NCBI GenBank assembly: GCA_019114745.1
Contig: DXEY01000151.1
Location: 1-8,238 of the forward strand
Reading direction: 5' to 3'
Origin: Candidatus Mediterraneibacter colneyensis
GTDB taxonomy: Bacteria; Bacillota; Clostridia; Lachnospirales; Lachnospiraceae
DNA: 8,238 nucleotides
The notes under the pieces are model-generated. The model worked only from the letters and a program-made list of their open reading frames with translations. It did not search any database and had not been told where the DNA came from. Both the position numbers and the translations under genes were made by a program. Position 1 is the stretch's first letter; each line of letters starts with the position of its first letter. Below, one piece after another: positions 6,443 through 8,238 of this stretch.

Positions 6443-6472
6443 ATAATAGCGCATTTAAATATTTACTGTCAA
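6443..6472 (-). promoter_or_regulatory. Sigma-A promoter of the comM-dprA-topA operon
   Basis: On the minus strand, a perfect -35 TTGACA (6472-6467) is followed by an 18-base AT-rich spacer and TATTAT (6448-6443), five of six matches to the -10 consensus. The predicted start is near 6436. It looks like a vegetative promoter rather than a competence-specific one, which fits an operon that also contains the housekeeping topA. Confidence 0.8.
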
Positions 6473-6533
6473 TATATTTTTGAATCCGTACGTCAGCCTC
6501 TATGTCCCTCTGTCCTTCTTTCCGGTGGAAAAG

Positions 6534-6562
6534 CACAATTATCGCCATTTTTTCATAAACTA
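6534..6562 (+). promoter_or_regulatory. Mother-cell (SigE/SigK-type) promoter of sigK
   Basis: CACA (6534-6537), 16 spacer bases, then CATAAACTA (6554-6562) fits the Bacillus sigma-K consensus (an AC-centred -35, 16 bases, CATANNNTA) without a mismatch. The same place also fits sigma-E: GCACAAT at 6533-6539 matches five of seven -35 positions, and after 14 bases CATAAACT matches seven of eight -10 positions. The two consensus sequences overlap, so a single site can serve both factors. The predicted start near 6569 leaves a leader of about 20 bases before the GTG. A sigma-E start followed by sigma-K self-amplification is known for sigK in B. subtilis; here it is inferred. Confidence 0.55.
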
Positions 6563-6588
6563 TATCAAATGCGCTAAGAGGTGCCGTC

Positions 6589-7215
6589 GTGAAATCATTT
6601 CCCAACCCTCTCACTCCATCGGAAGAAAAATACTACATCCAGAAATACACGGAGGGAGACCTCGAGGCCAAACACATCCTGATCGAGCGCAATCTGAGGC
6701 TTGTCGCTCATGTTATAAAGAAATACCAGAATCTCGAAGAAGACCCTGAGGATCTGATCTCCATCGGGACAATCGGACTGATCAAGGCGGTTGTGACTTT
6801 CAATCCCGATAAAGGAAACCGCCTGGCGGCTTATGCATCCCGGTGCGTGGAAAACGAAATTTTAATGCATCTGCGTTCCAGGAAGAAAGCGGCAAAAGAA
6901 ATCTCCCTGTACGAACCGATCGGAACAGACCGGGAAGGGAACGAGATCAGGCTCTATGATATTATAGAGACCGAGGAGGATGACGTCCCGGATAAGATCT
7001 ATCTCAAAGAGAATATACAGAAACTCTACGAAAAAGTCGAAAACGAGCTTTCTTCAAGAGAAAAGCTCGTTTTAAAAATGAGATATGGACTGTATAACGG
7101 AGAAGAATATACACAGCGGGAAATCGCCAGGCAGCTCGGCATTTCCCGCTCTTACGTCTCCCGGATCGAAAAGAGCGCCATCGAAAAACTGAGGGAGCAT
7201 TTCGATGAAGAATGA
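6589..7215 (+). CDS. sigK: Sporulation sigma factor SigK, late mother cell, without pro-sequence
   Basis: SigK directs RNA polymerase to late mother-cell genes for spore coat and cortex. The product has 208 residues. Sigma region 2 spans about 30-100, with ERNLRLVAHVIKKY (33-46), EDLISIGTIGLIK (54-66) and YASRCVENEILMHLR (82-96) for core binding and -10 recognition. Region 4 spans about 153-203, with the helix-turn-helix TQREIARQLGISRSYVSRIE (175-194). LVAH, MHLRSRKK and SLYEPIGTDREGNEI resemble SigK more than its paralogue SigE. The start is a GTG, with AAGAGGTG five bases upstream. A TAA stop in frame at 6556-6558 leaves only ten codons upstream, so there is no room for the roughly 20-residue pro-sequence found in Bacillus pro-SigK. 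The gene is continuous, with no skin-type insertion. It diverges from comM and converges on pckA. Confidence 0.93.
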   Translation: MKSFPNPLTPSEEKYYIQKYTEGDLEAKHILIERNLRLVAHVIKKYQNLEEDPEDLISIGTIGLIKAVVTFNPDKGNRLAAYASRCVENEILMHLRSRKKAAKEISLYEPIGTDREGNEIRLYDIIETEEDDVPDKIYLKENIQKLYEKVENELSSREKLVLKMRYGLYNGEEYTQREIARQLGISRSYVSRIEKSAIEKLREHFDEE

Positions 7216-7248
7216 AACTGGGATTTATCGGACTGAGAGAGTGTCCGG

Positions 7249-7281
7249 CGGGAGGTATGTATTACCTCCCGGCTGCTTTAT
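7249..7281 (+). terminator. Possible terminator after sigK
   Basis: 7249-7257 pairs perfectly with 7263-7271 (CGGGAGGTA/TACCTCCCG) around a five-base loop, 33 bases after the sigK stop. The sequence after the stem is GCTGCTTTATC, so the T-run is short and interrupted. It may be a weak terminator; the pckA terminator hairpin just downstream could act as backup in this direction. Confidence 0.45.
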
Positions 7282-7301
7282 CCCACCCCTGAAATTAAAT
7301 A

Positions 7302-7338
7302 TCAAAACAGGCTGCCCGGCATAGACCGGACAGCCTGT
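7302..7338 (-). terminator. Intrinsic terminator of pckA
   Basis: On the minus strand, 7338-7326 pairs with 7319-7307 over 13 base pairs (arms begin ACAGGCTG, one G-U wobble), with a six-base loop, followed by TTTTGATATTT. The stem lies about 40 bases after the pckA stop codon. Read on the plus strand the wobble becomes an A-C mismatch and no T-run follows directly, so it belongs to pckA. Confidence 0.88.
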
Positions 7339-7378
7339 TACTGCTTTATATAATTGATGTTTTTGATACGTCAGTATC

Positions 7379-8238
7379 TTACTCCTGCGGACCTGCTGCA
7401 ACAAGTGCTTTTCCAAGCTCGTTGCTCTCATATTTCTTAAAGTTCTTGATGAATCTTGCTGCAAGATCTTTTGCCTTTGTCTCCCATTCAGAAGCATCCG
7501 CATATGTGTCGCGGGGATCAAGGATCGCCGGATCAACTCCCGGAAGCTCTGTCGGAACCTCAAAGTTGAAGTACGGAATTGTCTTAGTCGGTGCGTTCAG
7601 GATTGCTCCGCTTAAGATCGCATCAATGATACCACGTGTATCTTTGATGGAGATACGTTTTCCGGTTCCGTTCCATCCTGTATTTACGAGGTAAGCTTTC
7701 GCTCCGCTCTCTTTCATTCTCTTCACGAGCTCCTCAGCATATTTTGTCGGATGAAGCTCAAGGAATGCCTGTCCGAAGCATGCGGAGAATGTCGGTGTCG
7801 GCTCTGTGATGCCGCGCTCTGTACCGGCAAGTTTTGCTGTAAATCCTGACAGGAAGTAGTATTCTGTCTGCTCCGGTGTCAGTACGGATACCGGCGGAAG
7901 TACTCCGAATGCATCTGCTGACAGGAAGATCACGTCTTTCGCTGCCGGAGCTGCGGATACCGGGCGAACGATCTTCTCAATGTGGTCGATCGGGTAGGAT
8001 ACACGTGTATTCTCTGTCACGCTCTTATCTGTAAAGTCGATCTTTCCATCCGCATCAAGCGTTACGTTCTCAAGAAGAGCGTTTCTCTTGATCGCATTAT
8101 AGATATCCGGCTCAGACTCTTTATCCAAGTCGATAACTTTCGCATAGCATCCACCCTCGAAGTTGAAGATACCGTTGTCATCCCAGCCGTGCTCGTCATC
8201 ACCAATGAGGAGTCTCTTAGGATCTGTGGAAAGAGTTG
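7379..8238 (-). CDS. pckA: Phosphoenolpyruvate carboxykinase (ATP), C-terminal part
   Basis: This cytoplasmic enzyme interconverts oxaloacetate + ATP and PEP + CO2 + ADP. In anaerobes it can run toward carboxylation on the way to succinate as well as toward gluconeogenesis. The reading frame is open to the window edge and holds the last 285 residues of roughly 530. The first visible residues are TLSTDPKR, the tail of the P-loop kinase-1a motif GTGKTTLS, followed by the kinase-2/metal motif LIGDDEHGWDDNG and by FNFEGGCYAK. Further on are ENTRVSYPIDHI, FLSADAFGVLPPVS, LSGFTAKLAGTERG, FSACFGQAFLELHP and NTGWNGTGKRI, all conserved in the ATP-dependent family. The frame ends ...VAAGPQE and is followed by a good terminator. 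The N-terminal half and promoter are outside the window. TTG at 8128 is only an internal Leu codon, not the start. Confidence 0.97.
   Translation of the reverse strand, partial: TLSTDPKRLLIGDDEHGWDDNGIFNFEGGCYAKVIDLDKESEPDIYNAIKRNALLENVTLDADGKIDFTDKSVTENTRVSYPIDHIEKIVRPVSAAPAAKDVIFLSADAFGVLPPVSVLTPEQTEYYFLSGFTAKLAGTERGITEPTPTFSACFGQAFLELHPTKYAEELVKRMKESGAKAYLVNTGWNGTGKRISIKDTRGIIDAILSGAILNAPTKTIPYFNFEVPTELPGVDPAILDPRDTYADASEWETKAKDLAARFIKNFKKYESNELGKALVAAGPQE

Noticed and set aside
6308..6454. 49-residue N-terminal extension of ComM
   Set aside because: It would begin upstream of the predicted -10 start and encode the structured leader. MSFSTILSA at 6307 matches the family start and has a ribosome binding site.
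1..8238. Mobile element, CRISPR array, defence system, rRNA or tRNA genes
   Set aside because: No transposase, integrase, direct-repeat array, attachment site or cloverleaf was seen. Every protein except the small one after codY belongs to a known core family.

Overview
The window looks like a chromosomal segment from a spore-forming Clostridia member, most likely Lachnospiraceae. The reasons are a CodY repressor, a sporulation sigma-K, a CIRCE heat-shock operator, an ATP-type PEP carboxykinase, moderate GC and strong AGGAGG-type ribosome binding sites. The taxon is inferred from gene content and protein style, without any search.

Layout from left to right. Positions 1-75 hold a perfect CIRCE operator and a good sigma-A promoter pointing left, so a groES-type heat-shock operon almost certainly starts just outside the window. 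Positions 133-215 are non-coding and hold two strong tandem hairpins of unknown role. Positions 229-6307 are a leftward block: comM (yifB), dprA, topA, codY and a small unrecognised gene, ending in a clear intrinsic terminator that overlaps the last codons of the small gene. A sigma-A promoter at 6443-6472 drives comM-dprA-topA through a leader of about 130 nt with three small hairpins. codY has its own promoter in the topA-codY gap, with a CodY-box-like sequence lying exactly between its -35 and -10. Positions 6534-7215 hold sigK on the plus strand, divergent from comM, with a mother-cell type promoter in front. Positions 7379-8238 are the C-terminal half of pckA on the minus strand, convergent with sigK, with its own terminator at 7302-7338.

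How the genes fit together: comM and dprA handle incoming single-stranded DNA in natural transformation, topA relaxes negative supercoils, and codY is the GTP and branched-chain amino acid sensor that represses stationary-phase genes. sigK runs late mother-cell transcription in sporulation, and pckA interconverts oxaloacetate and PEP.

I see no undescribed defence or mobile system here; the genes are core chromosomal ones. The most interesting points are regulatory: the CodY box in codY's own promoter, a sigK gene with no pro-sequence and no interruption behind a SigE/SigK-like promoter, the CIRCE operator, the tandem-hairpin element, and the small unassigned gene after codY.
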